64,000 nt of DNA, taken from Gnetum montanum. Its lineage: Eukaryota > Streptophyta > Gnetopsida > Gnetales > Gnetaceae. This document shows positions 33,522-43,244 of this stretch, one piece after another. The notes below the pieces were generated by a model. That model was not told where the DNA came from. It saw nothing but the letters and a program-made list of their open reading frames with translations, and made no database searches. The translations under genes and the position numbers were made by a program. Location: positions 131,532-195,531 of the forward strand of contig MNCI01035623.1 of assembly GCA_015680685.1 (NCBI GenBank), in the 5' to 3' direction. Position 1 is the first letter of the stretch. Every line of letters starts with the position of its first letter.

Positions 33522-34568
33522 CTCATGCAAGTATTTTAAATCGTATATGCTTCACCCTTGGCTCTTCTACAGTTGGGGCCACCTCTCTAGGGCATTTGCG
33601 CTTCTGAACCTTCGATTTGGCTTTCCCGATGGTCTCCTTGATCACCTGATCAGCCCTCCTAGCAGTGTAGGGTACATTGTCTGGTTCCAACCCAACGTTG
33701 TCATGTGTATGGATTGAACCACCATATGACCCCTCAGTTGTGGCAAAAACTAATTCATCGATCCCCTCGGGTGCATCTTGAGATTCAACCACCTCAAAAA
33801 AATGGTTAATCCATGGGTGAGATAATTGAGTACGATCCCAGAAAAAATATTTATTGTCTGCATGAACCATCAAAAATTTGGCCAAGCAACGTAGATAACC
33901 AGCGAAGAATGCAAAAGTAAAATGAGATTGCACCTCAACGTTTGAGCGCAACTGCACTATCTCCCCATGAAAACTCGACAGCAAAAATTCAGCCCAATTA
34001 TAATGCATCCCGGTCTCTAAAATGGTCTACATGATGCACACGGCTTCCACCCCAAGACTCTTCACTTGAGATAGGGATTTAGGAAACACCCATGCCCTAA
34101 ACAGGGGATACAGTTCATTAACTTCTGCCACCTTTGATGTTCCCTGCATTGGGAACCCCTTAGAGCCCTTGAGAAGGCCCAACCAATCATCCAACTCATA
34201 CATCACATGGAGCTCCTTTTGCACCCTATCTAAAACCACATTCACACCATCTGTCGGGACACTGAAGAGGTCTAAAAAGAACTCGGATGATAGATGAAAG
34301 AATATTTTGACACCCTTGATACGAGTGTTGTAGTAAGTGATAGAGTTGTCGAATGAATCAACAATTCCAATCATTTCAGTTATAGAGACATCAGGGCTTG
34401 GGGTTGTGAATAGCTCCATGATGCCGGCGTCATTCAAACAGCACATGACAGGTGGTGGGGCATGTGTACATAACCATCATTGCACCTTGTTGACTTCCCC
34501 AAATTTCATGGACAGGGTGCTCTCAGTCCGCCCTGTCGTAATGGGGTCTCTACCAAGAGGGATGTTAA
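33522..34568 (-). pseudogene. Element B antisense gene exon 4: conserved middle domain of unknown function
   Basis: About 349 codons, with homologues in A (6541-7589) and C (54022-52971). Shared landmarks: NDAGIMELF (A QEAGLMEFF, C QKAGLMDLF); IDSF-type helix start; GVKIFFHLSSEFFLDLFSVP followed by TDGV (A …FDVLSDG, C …FGVPADG); YPLFRAWVFPKSLSQ (A YPLF-AYAFPKFLSQ); HFTFAFFAGYLRCLAKFLMVH (C YAFYIACLKNFMEFLVVH); and W-x-R-x-Q-x-S-x-PWI. The pattern of a short beta strand ending in [VL]P-x-DG recalls domains annotated in plant transposon-associated proteins, but I cannot assign a named family. Three in-frame stops. Confidence 0.6.
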
Positions 34569-35559
34569 CTATAAGCACAATGCAAAACCATAGTACTAGT
34601 ATAACCAATTTTGCAGTCGAACAAAAAAACTAAAGGCATCAGAGAAATATCATTACTTACCTTCAGTTGTGGGATTCACATTGCTAGGACCTAAATCAGT
34701 ATCACATGGGAAAACCAGTCCATTACATGACCAATCCCCATGCAACCACCCCCAAGCTGTGCATTGCGCAAATGCTCTGGAATATCGCTTATGAAAATGA
34801 ATGATGTCACCCTTAGTCTGAGCTAATATAGCACCACGGAGAGTGGGACCTACCATGAAGGTCTCTAAAGTGGTGTGAGCTAGTGCATGTCCATCATCAC
34901 CTACGCATATTCCATCTTTATCAACTTGGGGCCTGCAAACGAACGGTCGTCAGAATAGGAGAAAACACTAAACAATAGAATAGAAATAACAAATTAAACC
35001 ACCTTACCTCTCCACCCTATACATTGTGCTTGGAGGGTTCTGAAATAATGTATGCGCATGAGCGGCCAAAAATAAGGTGCTATTGAGATAGTGATGGCAA
35101 CGTCGCAATAAGTCCCATACACGTGATAATAGACAAGTAGATCTGGGCCCTCCAGAGGGACCGCCCTCAATCGCAAGCGGTCCCTCGTCAATGTCCACCA
35201 TGAAAGCCATAACGCCGCTTGAAGATCCTAGCAACAGTGTCTCAAGCACACTTCGTGCTAATTGTTCACTTAGATGGGACCATATTACTACTCTGAATCC
35301 CTCTAAAATGAAGGTAAGGAACTCACAGGCCCCTTCCCTGAACCATACCCTATTGTTATCAATAGTCATATCAGGGGTAGGTTCATTGGAATCAATGGGC
35401 CCAATCCATGCCAAAACCCCAACCAGCTAAACTACTAAGAGGAAAGTCTTGGGATCCCTGCAAATACCCAGAATGCCATCATAAATCAGTTATACACAAA
35501 AATGAAATAATGAAATGAAGTTCCACATTTGAGGCCAATACTTCAAAAAAGTTAAAAAC

Positions 35560-36120
35560 TGTTTACACTCAGCGTGCAGCCCCTGCATGCTGGAAAAACT
35601 ATTTACGCTCAGCGTGCAGACCCTGCATGCTGGAAAAACTATTTATGTTCAGCATGTAGACCCTGCACACTACTGGAAAAATTGTCTACACTCAGCGTGC
35701 AGACCCTGCACGCTGGAAACCGTCTACGCTTAATGTGCAGACTCTACATGCTAGAAACCATCTATGCTCAGCATGCAGAATCTGCTCGCTGGAAGCTATC
35801 TACACTCAGCGTGCAGACCCTACATACTAGAAACTATCTATGCTCAGCATGCAAACCTTGCACACTGGAAACCATCTACTCTCAGCGTGCAGACCCTGCA
35901 CATTGGAAATCATCTACGCTCAATGTGCAGACTCTGCATGCTGGAAGCTGTCTACACTTAGCATATAGATCTTGCAAACTAGAAACTATCTACACTCAGT
36001 GTGCAGAGCCTGCACGCTGGGAAAACTATCTATGCTCTGCGTGCAGACCCTGCATGTTGGAAACCATCTATGCTCAGCATGCAAACTCTGCATGCTAGAA
36101 ACTGTTCATGCTCAACATCG
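35560..36120. repeat. Tandem array of about 37-43 bp in intron 1 of the element B antisense gene
   Basis: About fourteen units of the type ctacgctcagcgtgcagaccctgcatgctggaaa (plus strand), with gcgtgcag-type landmarks at 35572, 35612, 35652, 35695, 35734 and 35771. It lies inside the intron 36224-35458. The words cagcgtgca and gcatgctgg also fill the U3 of this element's LTR and appear further at 36370-36490, upstream of exon 1. Confidence 0.92.
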
Positions 36121-36693
36121 TCCCCATACACTAAAACATACAACCAGAGACCTTGCGCAAATCCTGTATGCCCAGATAGGAAATACAAAAGAAAGTAATT
36201 AACTAAGGTGAGATTAGAGCCTACCTACACGCTGATCCAGGCCATGAGGGAATCCTAGGCCTAGGCAAACACTGAAGCATGGCCTCACTTTCCTCCACGA
36301 AGGTCAAGCTGGGCTCCTTCCTCCCCTGGCCTTCTACTTCCTTTCCTTTACCCATTGCTTCACATCGAGCTGAAACCTACATGCTAGGGTTTGGTCTTAC
36401 ACGCTGAGCTGAACCCTACACACTGGCGTGTTAATTCTTGCATGCTGGGATTTTAACCTTGCATGCTCAAGTTTTCTCTTGTACGCTGTGAAGATGACTG
36501 TTCCTTCATGCCGACGCCATGGTCCTGAGGTTCATGCTGAAATTGTTGCTTGAAATGTACGTTCACACTATGACTTGGGTTTACACTTATGCTACAACTT
36601 GGGTTTACTCTTATGCTACAACTTGGGTTTACGCTCAAGCTATGATTTGGCTCAGGTTCACGCTGCCTGACAAGTTCATGCTCACGCCTTGCA

Positions 36694-36705
36694 TTATATA
36701 TATAC
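36694..36705 (-). promoter_or_regulatory. Candidate core promoter of the element B antisense gene
   Basis: TATATATATAAT on the minus strand, about 340 bp before the first ATG (36355). The interval is rich in the LTR words (acacgctg, gcatgctgg, acgctgtg). TATA-like sites also precede the antisense ATG in A (4838-4845) and C (about 55700-55708). Confidence 0.4.
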
Positions 36706-37095
36706 TGCTGCATTGACCCTACCACCGTTGCTACCGCCTTGAATATTTTATTCTATTTAATCAAAATTAATCAAAGTACAAAGTACAGGCAAATGCAAAA
36801 AAAAATAATGAACACTACCACATACAATATTCCCTTGCAAAGTAATTTCAGTTGCCCACACTGAAAATTTTGGTGGAAACTCCTTAGTACAGATCATACA
36901 TCAACTAGACACCATGAACAAATGGTAATGGCCTGGTAAGACCTTAAACTACCACATACAGCCCGGTAAGGCCTTAAACTGCCATGTGTCCAGGTATGAC
37001 GATAAACTATCACTGCATACGTACACATTATTTATGTTGCCTAGAAATGCGTAACAACCCCTACTAGCTCACTCTACCCTCTATTTATTGGCAAG
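36706..37095. repeat. Element B spacer between antisense gene and RT with TTAAACTA motifs
   Basis: Copies at 36930-37015: ctggtaagaccttaaactacc, ccggtaaggccttaaactgcc, caggtatgacgataaactatc. The candidate acceptor before RT is at 37094-37095 (TTGGCAAG). Nothing coding. Confidence 0.6.
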
Positions 37096-39230
37096 AGCAA
37101 GCCTAATGGATTACCAGCATCTATTCACACGATTGACCATCAATGGACCATATGGAAAGATCACAAGAGAAATCAACATAAATTCTATCAACTTAGGTCC
37201 ATCAACAAATGATACATTCATAGCCTCAACACAACAAACATTAGACAGCTGTGAAGGTATGATGAAATCCTTGGACATAGAAGTTGATAGCATCACTAAA
37301 GACCCTTTAACCAAAAACCCTGTAACCATGCCTGACGACGAAGTTAAGATATTAAAATTAGGCACATTATTACCACCTCAACTTGCCAAAGGTATAGAAC
37401 ATGTGCTTCGAGACAACATAAGAGCATTTTCTTGGTCTTACATTGACATGCCTGGGTTAGATCCTCGAATCGTACAACACAATATTATACTTGATCCAAA
37501 ATTAAGGCCATTGAAACAGAAAGCATGAAAGGTTAAGCCTAAGGTAGCATTGGCAGTTCACAATGAGATCACCAAACTTTATCAGGCTGGATTCATACAA
37601 GCTGTTGACTATGCTGACTGGGTATCCAACATGGTCATTGTCCCAAACAAGAATAGAAGTATTTGCCTCTGCATTGACTTCTGGGACCTCAATGTTGCGA
37701 CTATAAAAGATGATTTCTCCTTGCCTAGCATTGATCAACTAGTTTATTCAACCACTGGACATGCCTTGTTATCTTTCATGGATGGTTTTTTAGGATATAA
37801 CCAGATACGCATTAACCTGGAACATCAGCTCAGAACTACCTTTATGACACCATGGGGTACTTTTTGTTACACGATGATGCCATTCGGTCTCAAGAACACC
37901 GGAGCCACATATCAAAGGGCAATGACATTTATTTTTAGCAATTATATATTTCATTCACTTAATGATTATGTGGATGCCATTGCAATTAAATCAAAAATAC
38001 CAGAGCAACACATCCAAGACTTAGATTTGGTCCTAAAACGTTGCTTAAAATATGAACTTAGGCTTAACCCAAAGAAATGTGTCTTCAGGGTAAAAACAGG
38101 CAAGATGTTAGGCTTTGTAGTGTCAGAAATAGGAATACGGGTAGATCCAGATAAGGTTAAAGCTGTCATCAATCTAAAACCACCAAGAAACCTTACTGAA
38201 CTTCAAGGTCTACAAGGTAGATTACAATTCATCAGAAGTTTCATAGAAAAAATGATGGAAAAATTGAAACCTATGAACCATTTGCTATGTAAGAATGTTC
38301 ATTTCGAATGGACTCCACAGTGCTAAAAAGCCTTCTACCACATTAAAACCACACTAGCTCAACTACCAACAATGTACCCTCCACAGAACAACAAACCCTT
38401 CTATATCTACCTTGCCACATCAGATTCATCGATCGCATCTATGCTTTGTCAAAAATGAGAAGATGGAACCGAAGTACCTGTGTACTATTTAACCCATGTG
38501 TTAGTGGCCCACGAGAATAAGTACAACAAGGTGGAGAGGTCATGTTTAGCACTTTTCTTTTCCTTAAATAAATGGCGACATTACCTCTTCCATAACCAAG
38601 CCAATATAATCTACAAGGATAATGTGCTCAGAGCCATCACGAGTAACATTTATGAGTCAAGCAGAATAGCACGTTGAAAAGCCATGATAGCTGAATTCGA
38701 CCTACATTACATATCGAAGTCATCAGTTAAGGGTCAAGCCATAGCAAACCAACTGACTACATCACCAACACATGATCAAGCAATAATAGAGCCAGAGTTT
38801 CTAGACGAAAACATGAGCACGATAGACAAAGTTCCCGATGATTATGAAGCCATTTTGAACTTCGATGGAGCATCCACCTCTCAAGGGGGAAGTGCTGCCG
38901 CCGTCATCACCTATCCCTCTGGGGAGATCCAACCCTTTGCCTACCGCTTCAACTTTCATTGTACCAGCAATATAGCATAGTATGTGGGTCCCCTTAGGGG
39001 CCTTACGACAGCGTTAGCTTCCAACATCACACGACTAGTAGTTAGGGGAGACTCACAACTAGTTTTAAACCAAGTCACAGATGTTTATACATGCAAAGCG
39101 CAACATTTACAACCATACTGTGATTTGGGTAAGCACTTGCTAAAGCGATTCGAAAGTATAGATGTGCAACATGTCTCCAAAAATGATAACACCATTGCAG
39201 ATGCACTTGCCACACTAGCTCTAAACATAT
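37096..39230 (+). pseudogene. Element B reverse transcriptase, RNase H and second RNase H (defective)
   Basis: RT copies the genomic RNA. After the N-terminal segment (FSWSYIDMPGLDPRIVQH) come RT motifs KNRSICLCIDFWDLN, GYNQIRINLEHQL, YTMMPFGLKNTGATYQ and the catalytic box LNDYVDAIAIKS at about 37960-37995: YVDD is changed to YVDA, removing one metal-binding Asp. Then KKCVFRVKTGKMLGFVVSE and LQGLQGRLQFIR. The first RNase H (VYYLTHVL, KWRHYLFHNQ) lacks its catalytic acids. The second RNase H keeps LNFDGAS, RGDSQL and ADALATLAL, but the Glu position falls next to a stop (CTSNIA-stop). Other stops at 37527, 38324, 38457 and 38677. The best preserved pol in the window. Confidence 0.93.
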
Positions 39231-40582
39231 CGCCAAGCATGTTCCACATGTTGCCTAGCTCCATAATCAGTTGCACTAAACCCATAACTGATACTCCCAA
39301 TGAATTGCTGATTGCATCCGTTACTACAACACACGCGGTAGAATGGTATGATAACATAAAAGAGTATCTTCTACGCGGTGAAACACCGCAATACCTAACG
39401 AACATTCAAAAGGATGCATTACAGAAACGTTCTCGATAATATGCACTGGTAGGAGACACATTGTGTCATCGATCCTACGAAGGCATACTGTTAACATGCA
39501 TTAGTAGCACTGATGGCCAAACCATCATCGAGCAAGTACATGATGGACTATGTGAAGGACATATAGCGCCTAAAGCAATGGTGACAAAAATAAGACGTCT
39601 GGGCTATTATTGGCCACACATGGAGTATGACTGTTTCTCCAAGGTCAAAACATGCAATATCTGTCAAAAACATAGCAATCTGATACATGTTCCACCAAAT
39701 GAGTTGCATACAGTGCAAATCACCTGGCCCTTCCAGAAGTAAGGGTTAGACCTTATCGGGCCAATAACACCCTCATCTTCTATAGGACATAACATCATCA
39801 TAACCATGACAAAGTATTTCACGAAGTGGGTAGAAGCTATTCCCCTTAGAAAGACCACATCCAAACACGTATGCAACTTCATTCTAGAAAACATTGTGAC
39901 CTGCTTTGGCATTCCAATGACCATCATCACTGATAACAGGCCACAGTTCAGCAGTGCTGAAACTAGAACTTTTACTGAAAGCCTAGGGATCAAACATTCA
40001 TTTTCATCTTCATACTACCCTCAAAGCAATGGACAAGCCAAAGCTACAAATAAAATCCTCATCACAGTGCTCAAGAAGATGCTTACTCAAAGTAAGAAAA
40101 GATGGCATGAACAGCTGTTATATGCATTATGGGCTTATCGCACTATGCACTGGACTTCTACAGGTAAAATGCTATATAGTCTTGTTTATGGTTCGGAAGC
40201 TATTTTACCCTTGGAATTACAGGTACCATCTTTAAGGATCACACTTGCCGAACTCCTCAACGAAGGGTAAAATAATAACTTACGCATTGTTGACTTGGAC
40301 TCGATAGAAGAGGAATGCACACATGCGCTCGATCAGATTGAGTGGTATCAAAAGCAACAACGAGAACGCCATCAACACGATGTTCATAAGCGTACTATCA
40401 AGGAAGGCGACCTTGTACTTAAAGCCATTCGAGAACATCTGGACAAATTCTCAGCCAACTGGGAAGGGACATACTTAGTCACCAAAGCATACAACAAAGG
40501 AGCATTCAAACTAGCTGACATGGAAGGGAATGAACTGGCGCATCCAACCAACCATTTGTACTTGAAACCGTTCTACATTTGA
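39231..40582 (+). pseudogene. Element B integrase (defective)
   Basis: HHCC module: HDGLCEGHIAP and CNICQ at about 39535-39670. Core: GLDLIGPITP keeps the first Asp (39745, just after a stop), TDNRPQFSS keeps the second (Gly to Arg next to it), and NGQAKATNK has Lys where Glu is expected, so the DDE triad is incomplete. YFTKWVEAIPLRK and SSSYYPQ are intact. C-terminus: SANWEGTYLV (GPY/F-like) and LKPFYI with the stop at 40580. Stops at 39438, 39740 and 40268. No chromodomain. Confidence 0.92.
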
Positions 40583-41940
40583 ATGAACTTAGGTACACAG
40601 CTCGTCCTGGCATCATGATAGTAAACTGATACCACAGCTCGTCTTGGCATCATGACAGTAAACTGATACCATGGAACATTCGTAATGACAATAAACTAGC
40701 ACCTGTCTGGTACGACATTAAACTGCCACAGTCTCATCCACCAGAGTCCACTAAGACTATAAACTGGTTTGCCTCTCCACAGTCTGCCAAGACTATAAAC
40801 TAGCAATGTGTCATCTGCTACAATGCTAAACTGGCAATGTCCAATGGGTTATGACATAAAACTAACCCACAACAATCTGCTACGACTATAAACTAGAAAC
40901 TTCATCTCTATCCTCCTGATCTGTAGCTGCATCCAAACTTCATCAAAGCTGCTGCCTTGCTCTTCATTGGTTGATCCTAACAACGTTGCTGCCATTCATA
41001 TTTAGTGCCTAAAATCTCATCTAGTGCCTTTGTTTCATCAGTTGCTGTTCAATTCTAAGCTTACTCACTCACTCGTGGTTTTCTTGTTTTCTTAGAGTTG
41101 TGTTTGCAAGATGACACTCAGAGGTGTTCGTACGAGAATGCACTTCATCACAGCAGCAAGGTAACATATATTCCAAACATATGTAACCAGGTTAATCGAG
41201 CCATTCACTAGTACATCCCCATTTCCCGTTACATGTCCCATCTATTCCTCAACATACTCTACTCAGTTGCACCCCTGATACACCTAGTATACCCAAAAAT
41301 TTGAGCACAGTGTTGCACACTACAACACTTTTAGATAGTTGCGACACACAACATGGCACTTGAGCATGAGTACCAAGTGAAAATAAAGCTCTTCACAAAA
41401 AAAAACCTTGGCACTTCCCATATAAGCCCTAGGCAGGAAGGCAGTTGTCATGGAAACAAGTACTCATGTCTCGAACGCTCAAGTAACATCTCGTTGCATG
41501 GCATTGGCTCTCCACCAACAAGTTCCCTTTAAACATTACAAAGAGGCCTTGTTCCTCCAAGGAATGCAATACATCATCACATGGCTTTGGTTGTGCTGAC
41601 AAGTCCTCTTAAACATTAAACAAGAGTCTTATTCTGCCAAAGGACATACACCTCATATCTTGGTCCCAAGCCTACTAGACAATAGCTATTGACAAGGATC
41701 CACATGACCCGGACACACACTAGAGCATCCCTTCCAACTCACACAATCCCTTGATTAGTTTCCAATCCCCACAATATCCATTTCCTTGATCCAGCCACAA
41801 ACTCCATTTCCTCAATCCTATGTACTACTGAATGTGGTGCGATGACATTTGGTCAAGTGTCGAAGGATAATACTACTAAGTTTCTTGTGGTGTTTTGTAC
41901 TTCTTTGTCGATGCTTCTCGGGTTGATTCCTCCAAGCGTC
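40583..41940 (+). other. Element B 3' UTR with motif cluster
   Basis: 40590-40905 carries about eight copies of the spacer motif (catgatagtaaactgata, acgacattaaactgcca, aagactataaactggtt, acgactataaactagaa). From 40906 to 41940 there is about 1 kb without recognisable genes or repeats, ending in the polypurine tract. Confidence 0.7.
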
Positions 41941-41952
41941 AACAAAGAGGGG
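41941..41952 (+). promoter_or_regulatory. Element B polypurine tract
   Basis: aacaaagagggg, followed by ccaa and the TGAAAC start of the 3' LTR; primer for plus-strand DNA synthesis. C has the equivalent aataaagagg at 61303-61312, E the reverse complement at 17558-17569. Confidence 0.75.
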
Positions 41953-41956
41953 CCAA

Positions 41957-43244
41957 TGAAACACCACAAAATTTTGAGCTTAGTACTTCTCCAACAATGA
42001 TCGACCTAAGTCATAACGCTCCCCAGCATGACTGAAGCTTGAGGGCCCAACAGATAGTTTCAAGCAGAGTCGAACTCAATAAGAAACGGTTCCCTGGGAC
42101 CCGCAAAGGATTATGATGACATCTAGCATCAAACTTGGCACATTTTGAACTCAAAAAGCCTAGTTTTCACTAAGTATGCAGCAACTATTCAGCATATATG
42201 CCCAATGTGCATCCCCAGCGTATATGCCAAGTGTATACGACCAACGTGCACAGCATGTACGCCCAGTGTGTAGCACAATGTATGCCAATCAAAAATCTCT
42301 AGAACTATGTCAAATCAAGTCCAATCGAGTTGAACATCTGCAGGCAACATTCTCGTGATATCCGGATTTTAATCTGAGGGTCGAATTTGATGCTTCCTAT
42401 CGAAGTAGTAGTTTGTAAAAATAACTTCTTTTGTTTTAGTCAAGTCGTTACACCGAGTTCACACACCTAGCATGTACATGCTGACATACAGCAGTATATG
42501 CTGGCGTGCAGCAATATACGCTGGCGTGCAACACGCTATACACTTGTAAAATTTTATTCTTTCGCACTCAGTGAACACGCCACATGTCACCCAACCTGAG
42601 AGCCCATCATCCCACAGCCAATCATTCCCTTCCAAATTCGAGTCTAACGTCTAAAGTTGTATAAAAACCCTAATTTTTGACCAGATAGGGGTTTGAAAAA
42701 GTGAAAAGATCAAGGCAAAAATCTGAGGTAATCCACACAAAGAGAAGATCGAAAGACATTAATCCTAGCCATTGGACTTCCGTCCTGTACACTAAGCATA
42801 CAGCCTTTACATTTTGCTTGTAGCCGAATCCAGCGAACAATCATCCCCCTACATCCACTGGAGCCTTCCGTCTACCTTGTGTCAGATTCACAACTGTGTT
42901 AGACCAGTGCATTGTATCTTTCCATTTTGCAATAATATTGCCACACTTCTTTTGCTAAGATTTGTTACAGTTTTCCGTTCATTATTGCATACTTATTGTT
43001 TACATTCCTGTACATTTATGCTCCGTTTTGCATTAGTTACACCATTTACGTATAACCCAGCATATAGTATATTGGTGTACATTTGGGGAAATCCTTGTCT
43101 AATCCATGTGTAGACCACTAAAGGTACTCTACCTTCATTAATCCCAACTTGCCCTCAAACAAAGGTAGGGTCTTCTATGCTTGTCTGAGGATCTCTTGGT
43201 TTTTGTTTCATTCCAGCCGTAGACCGACGATTTTGGATGGTACA
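41957..43244 (+). repeat. Element B 3' LTR
   Basis: 1288 bp from TGAAACACCACAAAA to GGTACA. Matches the 5' LTR throughout, with a shorter U3 word cluster (42170-42290) and mostly transition differences. Followed directly by the target duplication ggggt (43245-43249). Confidence 0.93.

Larger units (their letters stand above)
31792..36355 (-). pseudogene. Element B antisense gene: eight exons, one 1080-codon frame with six stops
   Basis: Exons on the minus strand: 36355-36225, 35457-35008, 34932-34661, 34568-33522, 33405-33157, 33072-32869, 32775-31991, 31893-31792. All introns start GT and end AG, and the exon lengths sum to 3240, a multiple of three, with phases agreeing at every joint. Start MGKGKEVEG; final TAG at 31792. 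Exon 2 encodes the FCP1-like part: FLLVV-stop-LVGVL, VWFREGACEFLTFIL, VVIWSHL, STLFLAAHAHTLFQNPP. Exon 4 is the middle domain, exons 5-6 acidic or Pro-rich linker, exon 7 a charged helical region, exon 8 a short acidic tail. In-frame stops: one in exon 2, three in exon 4 (one just before the donor), one each in exons 5 and 6; no frameshift. Better kept than this element's own gag and pol. Confidence 0.8.
25863..43244 (+). mobile_element. Element B: complete Tat/Ogre-like LTR retrotransposon with antisense gene
   Basis: 17.4 kb with both LTRs and a perfect 5-bp target duplication (ggggt). Order: 5' LTR 25863-27194, PBS 27200, leader with tandem array, gag 28002-30260, protease remnant 30265-31115, spacer, antisense gene 36355-31792, spacer, RT/RNase H/aRH 37096-39230, integrase 39231-40582, 3' UTR, polypurine tract 41941-41952, 3' LTR 41957-43244. 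By hand count roughly one in ten bases differs between the first 160 bp of the two LTRs, so the insertion is not recent. All sense genes carry stops. Confidence 0.95.

Noticed and set aside
35574-36098. Long plus-strand open frames rich in LHAG/MLETIYAQ repeats
   Set aside because: They run through the tandem array in intron 1 of the B antisense gene; the openness comes from the repeat unit, and unit lengths vary by non-multiples of three.
37550-38326. RT as part of an endogenous pararetrovirus
   Set aside because: LTRs, PBS, polypurine tract, 5-bp target duplication and integrase are all present; no movement or coat protein genes.
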